The position numbers and the translations under genes were made by a program. A stretch of DNA of 64,000 nucleotides from assembly GCA_028875075.1 (NCBI GenBank), contig JAPPGF010000036.1, positions 1 through 64,000 of the forward strand, read 5' to 3'. Under the pieces are notes generated by a model. That model saw only the letters and a program-made list of their open reading frames with translations, ran no database searches and was not told the DNA's origin. Below, one piece after another: positions 36,405 through 45,759 of this stretch. Within the stretch, counting starts at the first letter, position 1. Each line of letters opens with the position of its first letter. This DNA is from Gemmatimonadota bacterium. GTDB lineage: Bacteria > Gemmatimonadota > Gemmatimonadetes > Longimicrobiales > Gaopeijiaceae.

Positions 36405-36453
36405 AGCGGCGCGTTTGCCGCGACGTAGTAGCTGTCTCCGACTCTCCGCTTCA
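36402..36453. terminator. Inverted repeat between convergent aguA and ACT genes
   Basis: TGAAGCGG (36402-36409) and CCGCTTCA (36446-36453) form an 8-bp inverted repeat that includes the stop codons of both converging genes. Inside, GCGGC/GCCGC can form a smaller hairpin. This may be a two-way terminator; there is no U-tract. Confidence 0.35.
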
Positions 36454-37104
36454 GAACACGCGCCTATTGAGTTGACCGATGCTGAATTTGGCTGTGCTGG
36501 CCACCGCCATCACGGTCATGACACCGGCCTGGACCGGATCCGTCACTACCAGATCGGCGGCCTCGGGCACGTTCCCCGCCATGTTCAAGGACACAACGAT
36601 CAGCCCCTGCTCGCGCACCTCGCGCACAGCGCGCTCAATGTCGCCGCCCATGATCACCCCGGCTAGCACGAGTGCGCGGGCTCTGGACAGGCGAGCCACG
36701 CCCCGCACGGCGTCGGCGATCGGCGCCTCACCCACCAACGGGATCGTGTCCACCGAAATGCGCTCACCGCGGATGTTGTGGCGATCCGCTTCGGAAATGG
36801 CGCCGAGGGCGACCTGACCGACCTGAGCACCTCCGCCTGCGATAATGATGCGCGTGCCATAGATGGCCTGGAGCGTCTTGACCAACGCGGCTTCGCGCAC
36901 AATCGGCAGCGTGGCTAACTCGTCCACCAACTCTTGGGGGTTCGCAGTCATTTCGATCTCGAAGAACGTGCGGGCCTCGCCCGCTACCTCTCCCTGGATA
37001 TCGACGGAGACGATGTTTCCGCCCCTTCGCGCGATGACACCGGTCAGCTCGTGCAGGATACCGATGCCCTCGGCGGTGGCCACCATCAGCCCGAACGTCT
37101 GCAT
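36451..37104 (-). CDS. ACT-domain protein, DUF5612-like
   Basis: A 217-residue protein in two parts. Residues 1 to about 80 are an ACT domain (GLMVATAEGIGILHELTGVI, GGNIVSVDIQG) of the kind that senses small metabolites. Residues about 85 to 217 form a domain with GGGAQVGQVALGAISEADRH, TIPLVGEAPIADAV, LVLAGVIMGGDIERAV and a final SLNMAGNVPEAADLVVTDPV. I know this second part from archaeal ACT proteins (DUF5612); it may be a small sensor or enzyme, function unknown. ATG 37104 sits just after GGAGGAGG, which fixes the start. The gap 37105-37529 upstream holds nothing I recognise. Confidence 0.75.
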   Translation of the reverse strand: MQTFGLMVATAEGIGILHELTGVIARRGGNIVSVDIQGEVAGEARTFFEIEMTANPQELVDELATLPIVREAALVKTLQAIYGTRIIIAGGGAQVGQVALGAISEADRHNIRGERISVDTIPLVGEAPIADAVRGVARLSRARALVLAGVIMGGDIERAVREVREQGLIVVSLNMAGNVPEAADLVVTDPVQAGVMTVMAVASTAKFSIGQLNRRVF

Positions 37105-37529
37105 CTGCACCTCCTCCCCGAGTGTCGGCCGCTCCGGTGGGCGTCGAGGCTTTACGACGTGGCAACACGCCAAGTCGTGGTGAGCCCGCCGGCCGCGCGA
37201 GTAGCCGCACGCACGTGCCGGATCCGATCAGCCTGTGAGGCTATGCGGGCTTTCCGGGTCGGGCAAGCTCCCTCCCGTAGAGCACGACGGCGTCGAGAAC
37301 GAGGATCACTTGCCTATGCCGGCCGCAGACTTTCGCCACACGCCGCTTGGAACACTACGGAGTCGCTCAAGTCTCACGCACATAGCGCAGTGGACTCTGG
37401 CGGTGGGTGGAAGCGATTAGGTTAACTCGGCGAGATAACGTGCACGAGACCTCCGGCAGCCCGAGCAAGGGGAGGCACTGCGGCATCGGTGATTCGCTGC
37501 ACGGACCACCTTCTGGACGGATTCGAGCT

Positions 37530-38504
37530 TCAGCTGGTAGTGCACGCTAGCACTAGCTTACCCGCGGTGGCCCGGCCCTCGAGGAGGCGGTGCGCTTCGG
37601 CGGCGGCTTCCAGCGGCAGTTCCCGATCGATTCGTAACGACAGCTGGCCAGCGGCGAGCCAGGCGAACAGGTCCCGGGCACGGCCCAGGAGTTCGGCACG
37701 ATCGGCCGCATAGTGTGCGAGGGACGTGCGCGTAAGAAACAGCGATCCGAACTCGGACAGTCGGTTAGGGTCGAACGCGGGGACGGGACCGCTCGACTGG
37801 CCGAACAGCACGAGCGTGCCGCGGGCTCGGAGGCAATCCAGGCTGGCCGTGAATGTGGTCTTGCCCACGGAGTCGTACACGACGTCCACACCCTGTCTGT
37901 CCGTCAAGCGCCGCACAGCTTCGCGGAAGTCTTCCTTCGTGTAGAGGATCACGTCGTCTGCGCCGGCCGCGTGCGCGAGCGCGGCCTTCTCCTCGGTCGA
38001 CACTGTGCCGATGATCCGGGCGCCTGCTTGCCGGGCGATCTGGCACATGAGCAATCCGACGCCCCCCGCGGCAGCGTGCACTAGCGCGACGTGGCCCTGG
38101 TGGAGAGGGAACGCGCTGTGAGTCAGATAGTGCGCGGTCATGCCCTGCAGGAGCACTGACGCGGCGGCAGCAAGCTCTAGCCCGTCGGGCACGGGGACCA
38201 GTCGCCACCCGTCTACCACGGCGTGCTGGGTATAGCTGCCAGTTTGCATGGCCCAGGCGACGCGCTCACCGGGGCGCAGGTTCACGCCGTCGCCGACGGC
38301 CTCAACTACACCAGCTCCCTCCGAGCCGGGGATGAAGGGAACCGGCTTGGGATATGTGCCGGTTCGGTGATAGATGTCGATGTAGTTTACGCCAGAGTAG
38401 GCGACCCGCACGCGTGCTTGGCCTGGCCCGGGCTCCGGGGTGGGAAGTTCTTCAAGCTTCATCTGTTCGGGACCGCCGGTCCGATAAACGCGGATCGCGC
38501 GCAT
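37530..38504 (-). CDS. NADPH:quinone oxidoreductase (zinc-less MDR family)
   Basis: A 324-residue soluble medium-chain reductase. The N-terminus RVYRTGGPEQMKLEELPTPEPG, the quinone-reductase motif GVNYIDIYHRTGTYP and the Rossmann segment VHAAAGGVGLLMCQIARQAGA match the Qor group; the zinc ligands of alcohol dehydrogenases are absent. It reduces quinones or related enones with NADPH. The gene stands alone, leftward, and its ATG is well placed. Confidence 0.92.
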   Translation of the reverse strand: MRAIRVYRTGGPEQMKLEELPTPEPGPGQARVRVAYSGVNYIDIYHRTGTYPKPVPFIPGSEGAGVVEAVGDGVNLRPGERVAWAMQTGSYTQHAVVDGWRLVPVPDGLELAAAASVLLQGMTAHYLTHSAFPLHQGHVALVHAAAGGVGLLMCQIARQAGARIIGTVSTEEKAALAHAAGADDVILYTKEDFREAVRRLTDRQGVDVVYDSVGKTTFTASLDCLRARGTLVLFGQSSGPVPAFDPNRLSEFGSLFLTRTSLAHYAADRAELLGRARDLFAWLAAGQLSLRIDRELPLEAAAEAHRLLEGRATAGKLVLACTTS

Positions 38505-38654
38505 GCAGCCAGTATCTGCTAGAGGATGGTCACGACGTAACCGGCACCATCGCGGGCAAGCGTCGCGGGGTCAAGCTGCAGCCGGAGATCCTTCCGGTCA
38601 GCATTCTCTCGTTCCACCTTGACGGCACCACTCCGTTTCCGGCAGCATGTGCGC

Positions 38655-39500
38655 ATGGAAGTCACAACTTGGCCCAATTCGAGCCGTCCGGGCGTAGGGC
38701 GGAGGCCACACCGGGAGAGCTTGCGTCCGCTCCTGCCGCAACACGCCCGCCACTGTCCAGTCCTTGAAGCGGGCAGCAGCCTCGGCCTGCTCGTGTATCC
38801 ACCGCTGGAGTCCAGCGAATCATTTCTAGTGGAGTATCAAGGCGATGGTCGCTACAAGTTCATGTATTTTATCGCGGATGCTGCGGCAAAATGGACTACG
38901 CTCTTTCAGGTCATCATCAGTCTTCCGGTTGGCAGCGTCGGTTTAGTGAAAGAAGAGGCCACGTTATTGGTACCTGATCCTCCGATTGATGAAGCGGGTG
39001 CAAAGCGCATCATGCGAACCTTCATCGTCGCGGAAGACATTCATACGCCTCCCGGAGCGGTCACCCTCCGGGGTGCTACGAACTTCAAGACGCCCGCAGG
39101 ATGGGACAGCGTGTACGTCCCGGTGCTTAACCAGATCGACCGGCCCATCGCACCGATGCTTGTGGTACGCGTGGAAACCGACTGGTACGCGCATGAGAGC
39201 GAGTTCCGGTATGTGCTGCAACCGGGCCAGGTGATTCCTGGTGCGCATAACATGCCTATCGGGCAGGTCTTCTTCGTGCCTCAGGAAGACGTGTCCCTTC
39301 GCGATGCGACGGAAGATGAGATCGATGGCCTCAAGCGGAACCGGGAAGAGTTCGTGCAGCACAAGAGTGAGACCAAGCTCACTACGCGTTATGGTCTCCA
39401 GTATAGTCCGCAGTACGTACGCCAGAGCCGTGCGGTCAAGGCTGTCGCCGCAAAGACGATGCAGGGCGGCAGCAGTAGCGAACGGGCCGGGAACAGCTAG
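38655..39500 (+). CDS. Hypothetical protein, possibly DUF6065-type
   Basis: About 281 residues, no signal peptide. After a poorly structured N-terminus comes SLGLLVYPPLESSESFLVEY, then a beta-rich core with PAGWDSVYVPVLNQIDRP, VETDWYAHESEFRYVLQPGQ and GAHNMPIGQVFFVPQED, and a basic C-terminus. The 'lhiYPP ... W' pattern reminds me of the DUF6065 group, a weak recollection. The ATG at 38655 is the second Met of the tracked ORF; the exact start is uncertain. Neighbours give no functional clue. Confidence 0.6.
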   Translation: MEVTTWPNSSRPGVGRRPHRESLRPLLPQHARHCPVLEAGSSLGLLVYPPLESSESFLVEYQGDGRYKFMYFIADAAAKWTTLFQVIISLPVGSVGLVKEEATLLVPDPPIDEAGAKRIMRTFIVAEDIHTPPGAVTLRGATNFKTPAGWDSVYVPVLNQIDRPIAPMLVVRVETDWYAHESEFRYVLQPGQVIPGAHNMPIGQVFFVPQEDVSLRDATEDEIDGLKRNREEFVQHKSETKLTTRYGLQYSPQYVRQSRAVKAVAAKTMQGGSSSERAGNS

Positions 39501-39675
39501 TTTCCGTAGGTTCGTTGGCTTGTGTTCGGCGGTTCACGACACCGGCGCTGTTCCCGCTTCAGTGGGGCCGCTTGTCACCGGGAAAGCCCCTGGGAACGAT
39601 CGCGCTTCTTCGGAGGCTACGACAAGGCAACCGCGGCACGGTTGGCTGCTACGGCCTCCCGCGTGGAGCGGAGTG

Positions 39676-41046
39676 TTATAGCACGGCCGATGTTGTGGGC
39701 ATACCATCGAGGAGGTCGAAGATGCCCTCCTCTCTCAACACGCGCATGCCAAGGCGCTGCGACGATATTCCGTCGCGCAAGACGTACTCGAAATGCAGGC
39801 GCTCATCGTCCTCACTTGCCTCGAACAGCCGACAGTCGACGTTTCCAGTCGTGGCCATGTGCTCACCTAGCTCGATCAGGTGTGATGCCACCATGAACAG
39901 GTTGTCTGGCCTCTCAGCGAGTCGCTCGAGGATTTCCCGGGACGCGTCGAGCGCGTCCTTGAGGTTGGTGCCCTTGAACGGTTCATCGAGAAGTGCGACG
40001 ACCCGAGCTCCCTCGGCCACCGCCTTTGCGACGGCCTTCATGCGCAACGCCTCGGCCCGGAAGAAGCTCACACCCGTGCGGATGTCGTCAGTGATCGTGA
40101 TGGATGTGAAGAGCCGCTGGCAGGGGGCGAAGCAAAACGAGCGGGCCGGCACTCCCATTCCCAGGTGGGCGAGGTACATCGCCATGCCGGTGGCGCGAAG
40201 GTACGTCGTCTTCCCGGCCATGTTCGGGCCGGTCAGAAAGAGCATTCGTTTGCCCTGATCGAGCTCGACGGGGTTCGCAATCGCGTGCTCGATGAACGGA
40301 TGGAAGACGCCCTCAGCCACGACGTGGAGTGACCCTTCCCGAATCTCGGGCATGACGAATCCATGTTTTGCCACCGTATCGGCCATGGCCACCAGCGCGT
40401 CCAGCTCGTGGACGAGGCGGAGGAGGCGCTCCACCGTTTCACGTCCGTGTCCCCGGAAGGCCTGGTCGTAGGAGAGCAGGCGCCAGGGCGAGATGTCGTA
40501 ACGCTCCTCAGCGGGCACGTTCGCAACATCGGGGTTGGTGAGCAGGCTGCGGGTGTCGGCCATCAGTTCACGTATCTCTCCACGGCCATCGGTTGACCCA
40601 AGCGCCTCGAGCACCGAGCGCAGGTGCCGAATCATCGAGAACGTACTAAGCACGCCACGCATGACACGCCCATAGTTCCGCGCGTCGCTGAACCGCAACT
40701 CGAGGGCTGCGATAAGAAGACCAAGCCCCCTGGCGTCCCGCGCTACCGGCCCGCCACGTCTGAGATAACGCTCCACCACGCCGGTGACTGTGTCCCATGG
40801 CAGCCGGTCGAAGGCGCTCCGATGCTCATTCACGAACCTGATCGAGTCCTGGACTCCGCGTATACGTTCGGGTGTGGCCCATGGTTTCTTCATGCGACCA
40901 CGCAGTCGCTTCGCACCCCCTTCGGTACGCGTCTGGTTGCACAAATCGTAGACGCAAGGTCCGGTGGTAGCCTTGAAGATCTCCAGGTCGCCGAATGTTT
41001 GTGGGTCCATCTGCATCTGGTCGGGATGGATCGGAGGTGGCGCCAT
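39676..41046 (-). CDS. Short MutS-family ATPase (domains III and V)
   Basis: A 456-residue MutS-related protein. It begins MDPQTFGDLEIFKATTGPCV and LCNQTRTEGGAKRLRGRM (start of the lever/core domain), continues as a helical core, and ends with the ABC-type ATPase: Walker A FLTGPNMAGKTTYLRATG, ITITDDIRTGVSFFRAEALR, and Walker B VVALLDEPFKGTN followed by SHLIELG. The mismatch-recognition domain I and connector domain II of MutS1 are absent, and no Smr nuclease is present. It is therefore a MutS-like protein of unknown task, not the mismatch-repair MutS. ATG 41046 is the first sensible start; the extra N-terminal track is basic junk. Confidence 0.85.
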   Translation of the reverse strand: MAPPPIHPDQMQMDPQTFGDLEIFKATTGPCVYDLCNQTRTEGGAKRLRGRMKKPWATPERIRGVQDSIRFVNEHRSAFDRLPWDTVTGVVERYLRRGGPVARDARGLGLLIAALELRFSDARNYGRVMRGVLSTFSMIRHLRSVLEALGSTDGRGEIRELMADTRSLLTNPDVANVPAEERYDISPWRLLSYDQAFRGHGRETVERLLRLVHELDALVAMADTVAKHGFVMPEIREGSLHVVAEGVFHPFIEHAIANPVELDQGKRMLFLTGPNMAGKTTYLRATGMAMYLAHLGMGVPARSFCFAPCQRLFTSITITDDIRTGVSFFRAEALRMKAVAKAVAEGARVVALLDEPFKGTNLKDALDASREILERLAERPDNLFMVASHLIELGEHMATTGNVDCRLFEASEDDERLHFEYVLRDGISSQRLGMRVLREEGIFDLLDGMPTTSAVL

Positions 41047-41544
41047 CGGCTCATTGGAGAGGTAGTCACTGCGTATGCGGAGCCGGAGCACGGGGATCTC
41101 CCGGAAGTCAGGTTTGAGCACGAAAACAAGAAATCGTAGGGGGACCAGGAACCGTACGCCATGCCGAGCTTCCGGCCTTCCCCAATCGTGTGCAGGGGGC
41201 AAGGCGCAGCCGGGCTCAGGTCTGCCGGGGTGGCGGGCGCGGTCTCGACGGCCACCGGGTCAAGGGTAGGGCGCCCTTGGTGGCCGGCTGGCACCATGGC
41301 TGTCTCATCAGCCAAAGCGTAACTGACGAGTTCTACTCGTCTATGAAAGTCTCCCGAGCGCAGCTTCGCCTCGTGTTGCACGAGCGTACTGTGTTGGCGA
41401 GGCCGGCCAGCACGTTGTTCGGTCGGTCGCGCGCCTCAGGCTTGAGCGTGATGGCGAACTAGAGGCCCGGCACCGGCAGCGTGCCCGCAGCCCCGCACCG
41501 CAATAGCCCGGCGATGTTTCGGCGGTCGGCCAGCCGAGACTTCT
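41047..41544. other. Intergenic, no gene supported
   Basis: About 500 bases upstream of the MutS-like gene. Short ORFs on both strands have no recognisable content. No repeat or hairpin stands out. Confidence 0.4.
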
Positions 41545-41799
41545 TTATCCGGACCGGTAGACATCACCTGTGATCGCCAGCTTTTGATCCTCATACGGTC
41601 CCGCAAGCCGACGATAGAGTTCGAGCTTCGCACACTCCAGCGCGCCGATCACTTCATTGAGATGACTATACCGGATTCCCCCACGATACGACAGAAAGTC
41701 GTCGATCAGGCGGGTGAACGCATAGTTGAGTTCGCCCGTCGTCTCCGGCGCACCTCCGCTGTCGATCCGCTTCCTGGCATTCACATCGATGTACGGCAT
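41545..41799 (-). CDS. Small conserved protein, DUF6899-like
   Basis: An 84-residue protein: MPYIDVNARKRIDSG, then GELNYAFTRLIDDFLSYRGG, SHLNEVIGALECAKLELYRR and a C-terminal AGPYEDQKLAITGDVY. I recognise this pattern (GELNY, IGALE-x-AKLE, PYED-x-K) from a small family of unknown function found in many bacteria and phages. A GGAG lies 5 bases before the ATG; the tracked GTG three bases upstream is less likely. It is isolated, with gaps of about 300 to 500 bases on both sides; 41800-42089 contains nothing else. Confidence 0.75.
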   Translation of the reverse strand: MPYIDVNARKRIDSGGAPETTGELNYAFTRLIDDFLSYRGGIRYSHLNEVIGALECAKLELYRRLAGPYEDQKLAITGDVYRSG

Positions 41800-42089
41800 C
41801 ACGTCTCCATTCCGGGTTTCTTTGATAGCGCTAGGCAGGGAGTATGAGGGTCAAGGTCCACAGCTGACCGACGTCTCAGCCCTGCACGGGTGGGTACCAG
41901 ATCATGAGTAAGGGTTCTTGGTCAAACCTGTCCGCCATCTGGCCTGGTTCTTCAAGCAAACCCGACAGAGGTGCTATGAAGAACTACGTTCGGTTCACGA
42001 CGGGGCGGTCCAATTAACCTATCGTAGACCTTCAGCGTCATCCGTACCTCATGCTGTATCCGGCTCATTTGGTTTCAGCCCGGTGTGCC

Positions 42090-43139
42090 TTAGCCTTCCG
42101 GCGGATTCGTGCACGCCGCCGGGCGATTACCAGGCCGTGCCCGGAATCCGGACGGGACTACACGCTCTCCGAGCCAGTCCTCCAAAATTGCCGACGTTAT
42201 CGGTGACAGCGTGTGCTGAACACGGCCGGGAAGCAAACACACTGTCACGTCTTCTGTTGATGCCTCCGCGAGACCAAGCTCGATGGCCGGAAGGTGGGCC
42301 TCGTAGGGCAGGAGCGGGTCGTCCATTCCCAGGATAACGATTATCGGGGAGCGCATCCGCGCCAGAGCGTCGGTTGGCGTGAACAGGAAAAAATCACGCC
42401 ACCAAGTGCTCGCGAAGAACCGGATCTGGTCTTCCGGATTGGGGGGAAACGCCGCGTTGACGGGCAGTACGACGTCGGATTCCGCCATCAGCGCCCTAGT
42501 CCGGAAGGCCCGAATGCCGGGGGAGGGCTCTGACATCATGATCTCGCTCAACCGCAGCACGTAGTCGTCCAGCGCTGCTAGCGCGTCGGCGTCGTAGCTG
42601 CGCGCCTCGGCGATCCTGCGTTGTTCTATCCGGAACGCTTCGTCTCCGGGCAGGCCGGTGGTGGAGAGCAGGGCAACGAAGGCCGGGGTTGGCGATTCGA
42701 TCGCCGCAAGCACGCCGGCCATCGTTTCGCCACCCTGCGCCACCAGACCCACGGTCATCGCGTCTATCTCCGGACGCGAGCGGAGATAACGAAGGGCCGC
42801 GCGCACGTCGTTCGCCATGTCATCGAAGCTCGCGCGGAGTAGGTGCTCGATCGTGGCGATCCCTCGGCGCTCGGGAAGGAGCACCGCCCAGCCAAGCCCC
42901 GTAAGGCGGCCGATCATCTCTTCTACGCCGGCCAGGGAGAGAAGAACCATACCCGGGAACGGTCCCTCGCCGGCCGGCAGCGCGAGTCGGGCGGCGAGAG
43001 GCATCCCGTCAACCGTGTTCAAGAACGTCACGGCCTCGTAGTCGGCGTACGACGGGTAAGATTGGCCGACTACCCCGGCCGGTCGCAGCACAAGCAGGGC
43101 GCATACGAGGGCGGCCGTAGCGGCTGCAGTCATGCGCAT
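42090..43139 (-). CDS. Secreted alpha/beta-hydrolase-like protein, nucleophile missing
   Basis: A 349-residue exported protein with signal peptide MTAAATAALVCALLVLRPAG and the fold of prolyl-oligopeptidase or dienelactone-hydrolase-like enzymes: first strands VTFLNTVDGMPLAARLALPAG, FPGMVLLSLAG, GWAVLLPERRG, later VILGMDDPLLPYE (acid loop) and PGRVQHTLSP (His loop). At the nucleophile elbow, where GxSxG is expected after DAMTVGLV, the sequence reads AQGGETM, so the Ser is replaced. The protein may be a non-catalytic relative. The start at 43139 follows GGAG. The gap 43140-43598 holds no gene I can support. Confidence 0.75.
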   Translation of the reverse strand: MRMTAAATAALVCALLVLRPAGVVGQSYPSYADYEAVTFLNTVDGMPLAARLALPAGEGPFPGMVLLSLAGVEEMIGRLTGLGWAVLLPERRGIATIEHLLRASFDDMANDVRAALRYLRSRPEIDAMTVGLVAQGGETMAGVLAAIESPTPAFVALLSTTGLPGDEAFRIEQRRIAEARSYDADALAALDDYVLRLSEIMMSEPSPGIRAFRTRALMAESDVVLPVNAAFPPNPEDQIRFFASTWWRDFFLFTPTDALARMRSPIIVILGMDDPLLPYEAHLPAIELGLAEASTEDVTVCLLPGRVQHTLSPITSAILEDWLGERVVPSGFRARPGNRPAACTNPPEG

Positions 43140-43598
43140 TAGGCTCCGTCCTCCCGTTATTTCGCTGTACCACTTGTCGAGGATGGCCCGGCGGCGCCGA
43201 TCCCGCGCTCTGTCGCCGAAGACCTGCCTTTGGAAGGCGACGGCGGTGGCAGGGTCGCGGCACGCAAGTCTCGAAGTGCAGACGATTGGGTCTTCGAGTG
43301 TCATCCCGCTGGAGTTATCTATTCTACTCCGGTGCCGCCACTCTGCCTTGTCCGTACCGCCAGCGGATCCTGATCACAGGATCCGAGCAGTACCGGCCGA
43401 TTGAGGCTACTGTCCGGAGTGGTTCCTCGTTGTCAGCCTCTTCGCAATCATGTCTCCATTGGTCTCGGGGCTGGCTGGCCGCTGCTGCGGGGCGGGCGCG
43501 GTAGCTCTACGGGCAGCGACATTGGACGCTAGATCGTTGCACTGTAGATGACGAACTAAGACCGCGGCTTTTCGCTCGATTCTTGCGGAAAGTGGGTG

Positions 43599-44021
43599 CT
43601 ACAGGTATTGGCCCGCTCTGCACGGGGGACGATAGGGCCGGCAGTTTCCGTCTGGACAGTCCGGCTCGGGAACGAGCAGGAAATCGTAGCGCAAGGGCTC
43701 CACACCCACTTCGAGTGTGATGGAATCGCCGGCGAACCCGTTGTTGCCAACGGTCAGCGCATACGACTCGCCGGTTCGGACCCGCAAGCGATATCGTCCG
43801 GAGTTGTTCGTGACCGCTGGCTCGGCTTCGCCCTCGATACGGACGACGGCGCCCGCGAGTCCGCACGAATACAGGTCCGTGACATATCCATAGATAGCTG
43901 TCTGTCCAGCTGAGTATGTATCGAACGGGACGAAGTTCGGGCGCGGGCCGCATCCGGCGGCAAGCAGGCAGATTGCTAGTGCCGCAACTTTCGGCTCGTT
44001 GCTACCGAACGAGATAGGCAT
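43599..44021 (-). CDS. Lipoprotein with carboxypeptidase-regulatory-like domain
   Basis: A 140-residue lipoprotein: signal VAALAICLLAAGC with a lipobox, then a single beta-sandwich domain of the CarboxypepD_reg type (IYGYVTDLYSCGLAGAVVRI, TNNSGRYRLRVRTGESYAL). The C-terminal tail CPDGNCRPYRPPCR has three Cys. Such domains usually mediate protein contacts at the cell envelope; no partner is evident. Confidence 0.78.
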   Translation of the reverse strand: MPISFGSNEPKVAALAICLLAAGCGPRPNFVPFDTYSAGQTAIYGYVTDLYSCGLAGAVVRIEGEAEPAVTNNSGRYRLRVRTGESYALTVGNNGFAGDSITLEVGVEPLRYDFLLVPEPDCPDGNCRPYRPPCRAGQYL

Positions 44022-44091
44022 CTCCTTGACTCCTGTATGGGCGTGGCTGCGGCTGCAAGTTCGACCGCGAACACGTCATTTCTAGGCCTCG

Positions 44092-44745
44092 TCAAGGCGG
44101 GGTCGCGAGGGAGCGAGCGACTGCGGCTCGCGCGTCGCTCAGAGTGACGCCCAGACCGCGGAGCGCCTCGCCCGCTGGTCCTCCCTCAGCGATCAGGCCC
44201 AGCAGGACGTGCACCGGGTCAATCTGTCGATCGCCTCGCACGTTCGCCTCCTGAATGGCCCGATCAAGCACGCTCCGCGTCGAGGCAGCATCGCCGAAGC
44301 TATCCGTGTGAGTGTGGGGTTCGGCCGAAGCCAGGAACTCCAGCACTCGCCGCCTGAGCTCATCGAGACCCACGTCAAACCCGGCCAACACTTCTGTGGT
44401 CCTGCGGTCCCTTTCGAGGGCAAGTGCCAGGAGGAAATGCTCCGGTCGGACATATGCATGCCCCAGGCGAGTCGCTTCCGAATCTGCCCGTCCCAGCAAT
44501 CCTTGAGCCGCCTCGCTGAAGTAGTCCCCGGCTACGGGCAGTAGCGCCCTCGTGACTCCCGGTTGGGAGACTCTGCGTCCGGTTACTGATAGCACGACGT
44601 CGCGGGCACTCTCGCCCAGGCGTCGTCCGAGTGCGGGGAGCATCCTTCCGCCCATGAGGAGCAGCACGACGACAACAAACAGGATGAGCTCGGTCGTGCC
44701 GATTCCACCGAACGGAAGCACCGCCGCTTCGCTCACTGTTTGCAC
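44092..44745 (-). CDS. TatA-like membrane anchor fused to a ClpN (Clp repeat) domain
   Basis: One uninterrupted frame encodes two domains that normally belong to different proteins. Residues about 10 to 50 read FGGIGTTELILFVVVVLLLM, then GGRMLPALGRRLGESARDVV: a TatA/TatE N-terminal helix, the short hinge and the amphipathic helix. Residues about 70 to 217 contain two Clp repeats: FSEAAQGLLGRADSEATRLG, AYVRPEHFLLALAL, and SVLDRAIQEANVRGDRQIDP, VHVLLGLIAEGG, as in the N-domain of ClpC/ClpA. No AAA+ domain follows. It would place a Clp-type substrate or adaptor-binding domain at the inner membrane. The start is uncertain; GTG 44745 is chosen after a GGTGAG, and GTG 44733 would give MSEAAVLPFGG. 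Confidence 0.85.
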   Translation of the reverse strand: MQTVSEAAVLPFGGIGTTELILFVVVVLLLMGGRMLPALGRRLGESARDVVLSVTGRRVSQPGVTRALLPVAGDYFSEAAQGLLGRADSEATRLGHAYVRPEHFLLALALERDRRTTEVLAGFDVGLDELRRRVLEFLASAEPHTHTDSFGDAASTRSVLDRAIQEANVRGDRQIDPVHVLLGLIAEGGPAGEALRGLGVTLSDARAAVARSLATPP

Positions 44746-45021
44746 GTTGACACACTCACCCCCCGCCCGCACGAGCCCACGTACTCTCATGATTGACCGT
44801 TCCCTCGAAAGCCAGTGTGAAGCGACAGGTCACCAACTGGTCCGGTGGAATGGATGCTCTTCCAGCGCTACCGACGCTCTCATCCGGCGCGGATCCCGCC
44901 CAGCGCGTCCTGCAGTTGCACCCCGAATTCCTTGTCATGAGCCGTAAGGTGAGTGTCTCCCTCTGGGCCGACTCGCTCAGCAGAGGATGTCCGGGCTAGT
45001 CCCGGTGAAGATCAGTGGCGC

Positions 45022-45659
45022 TCACATGCCCGCGGGCAGCCGGACGGAGTGCAAGATATCGTGTACCATGCGGGGATCGAAGGTCGAGCGGCTCAGGGAA
45101 ACGGCGAGCGTGAGCAGGAGTCCTCGGGAGGGAAGCATGGCTACTGTACGCACGATGTCGATGGCAGAACCAGGCACGAGCGCTTCCTGCTCCAGCACGA
45201 GGACATCGCGATCTTCGATGAACTTCGTTTCGTGCCAAACGCACTCGCCCATCCCGCCGTACGTTCCGCCTGGTCGGCGAAGTCCTCGCAGACGTGGGTG
45301 ACGACTGCCTGGACATCTTCCGGGTTCACGAACGCGTCGATCGTCATGGCCGGAGCGACCGAGGCGTTCATCTGAGTCGAATTGCTGCGAACGCCTGGGT
45401 CATTAGCGCGGAACAGGAAGGCATCGTCACCGTTCGCGGCCATTTCGCGGAACGCTTCGAGGGTTGGTTTGCGAACTGCCATCGGAGCACGTTCGAGGAT
45501 CGTGATCAGCTCTTCAGCGTTGGTAAGAACCCAGGAGGCCGGCACGCCGACCCGAATGTCCAAACCGACGTCGTACATGACCAGATCGGTCTGAGCCGAG
45601 GCTTCGATGGCTAGGCAACCCAGAGTGCCGAGCGCAAGAAGTGCCGGTCTTGGAGACAT
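45022..45659 (-). pseudogene. Secreted protein of unknown function, frameshifted
   Basis: The first part (start 45659, AGGAGG four bases upstream) has a signal peptide (LLALGTLGCLAIEASAQ) and runs VMYDVGLDIRVGVPASWVLT to VCEDFADQAERT. At about 45255 the frame shifts: the tracked frame turns into SSSKIAMSSCWSRKRS, while the next frame continues YGGMGECVWHETKFIEDRDV, LEQEALVPGSAIDIVRTVAM and ends RMVHDILHSVRLPAGM. The second reading is clearly protein-like and completes the domain. Either one base is lost in nature or it is a sequencing indel. I do not recognise the family; PsbP-like or similar small secreted domains are possible. Confidence 0.65.
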
Positions 45660-45759
45660 CAAGCCTCCTTCGTCCGGGTGGGCTCGGTGTTCGGTGGAGT
45701 TACCCCCGTCATGTGTTCTGGTCGAGGGCTCCTAGGGAGCAACAAACCTTCAGACGGCC

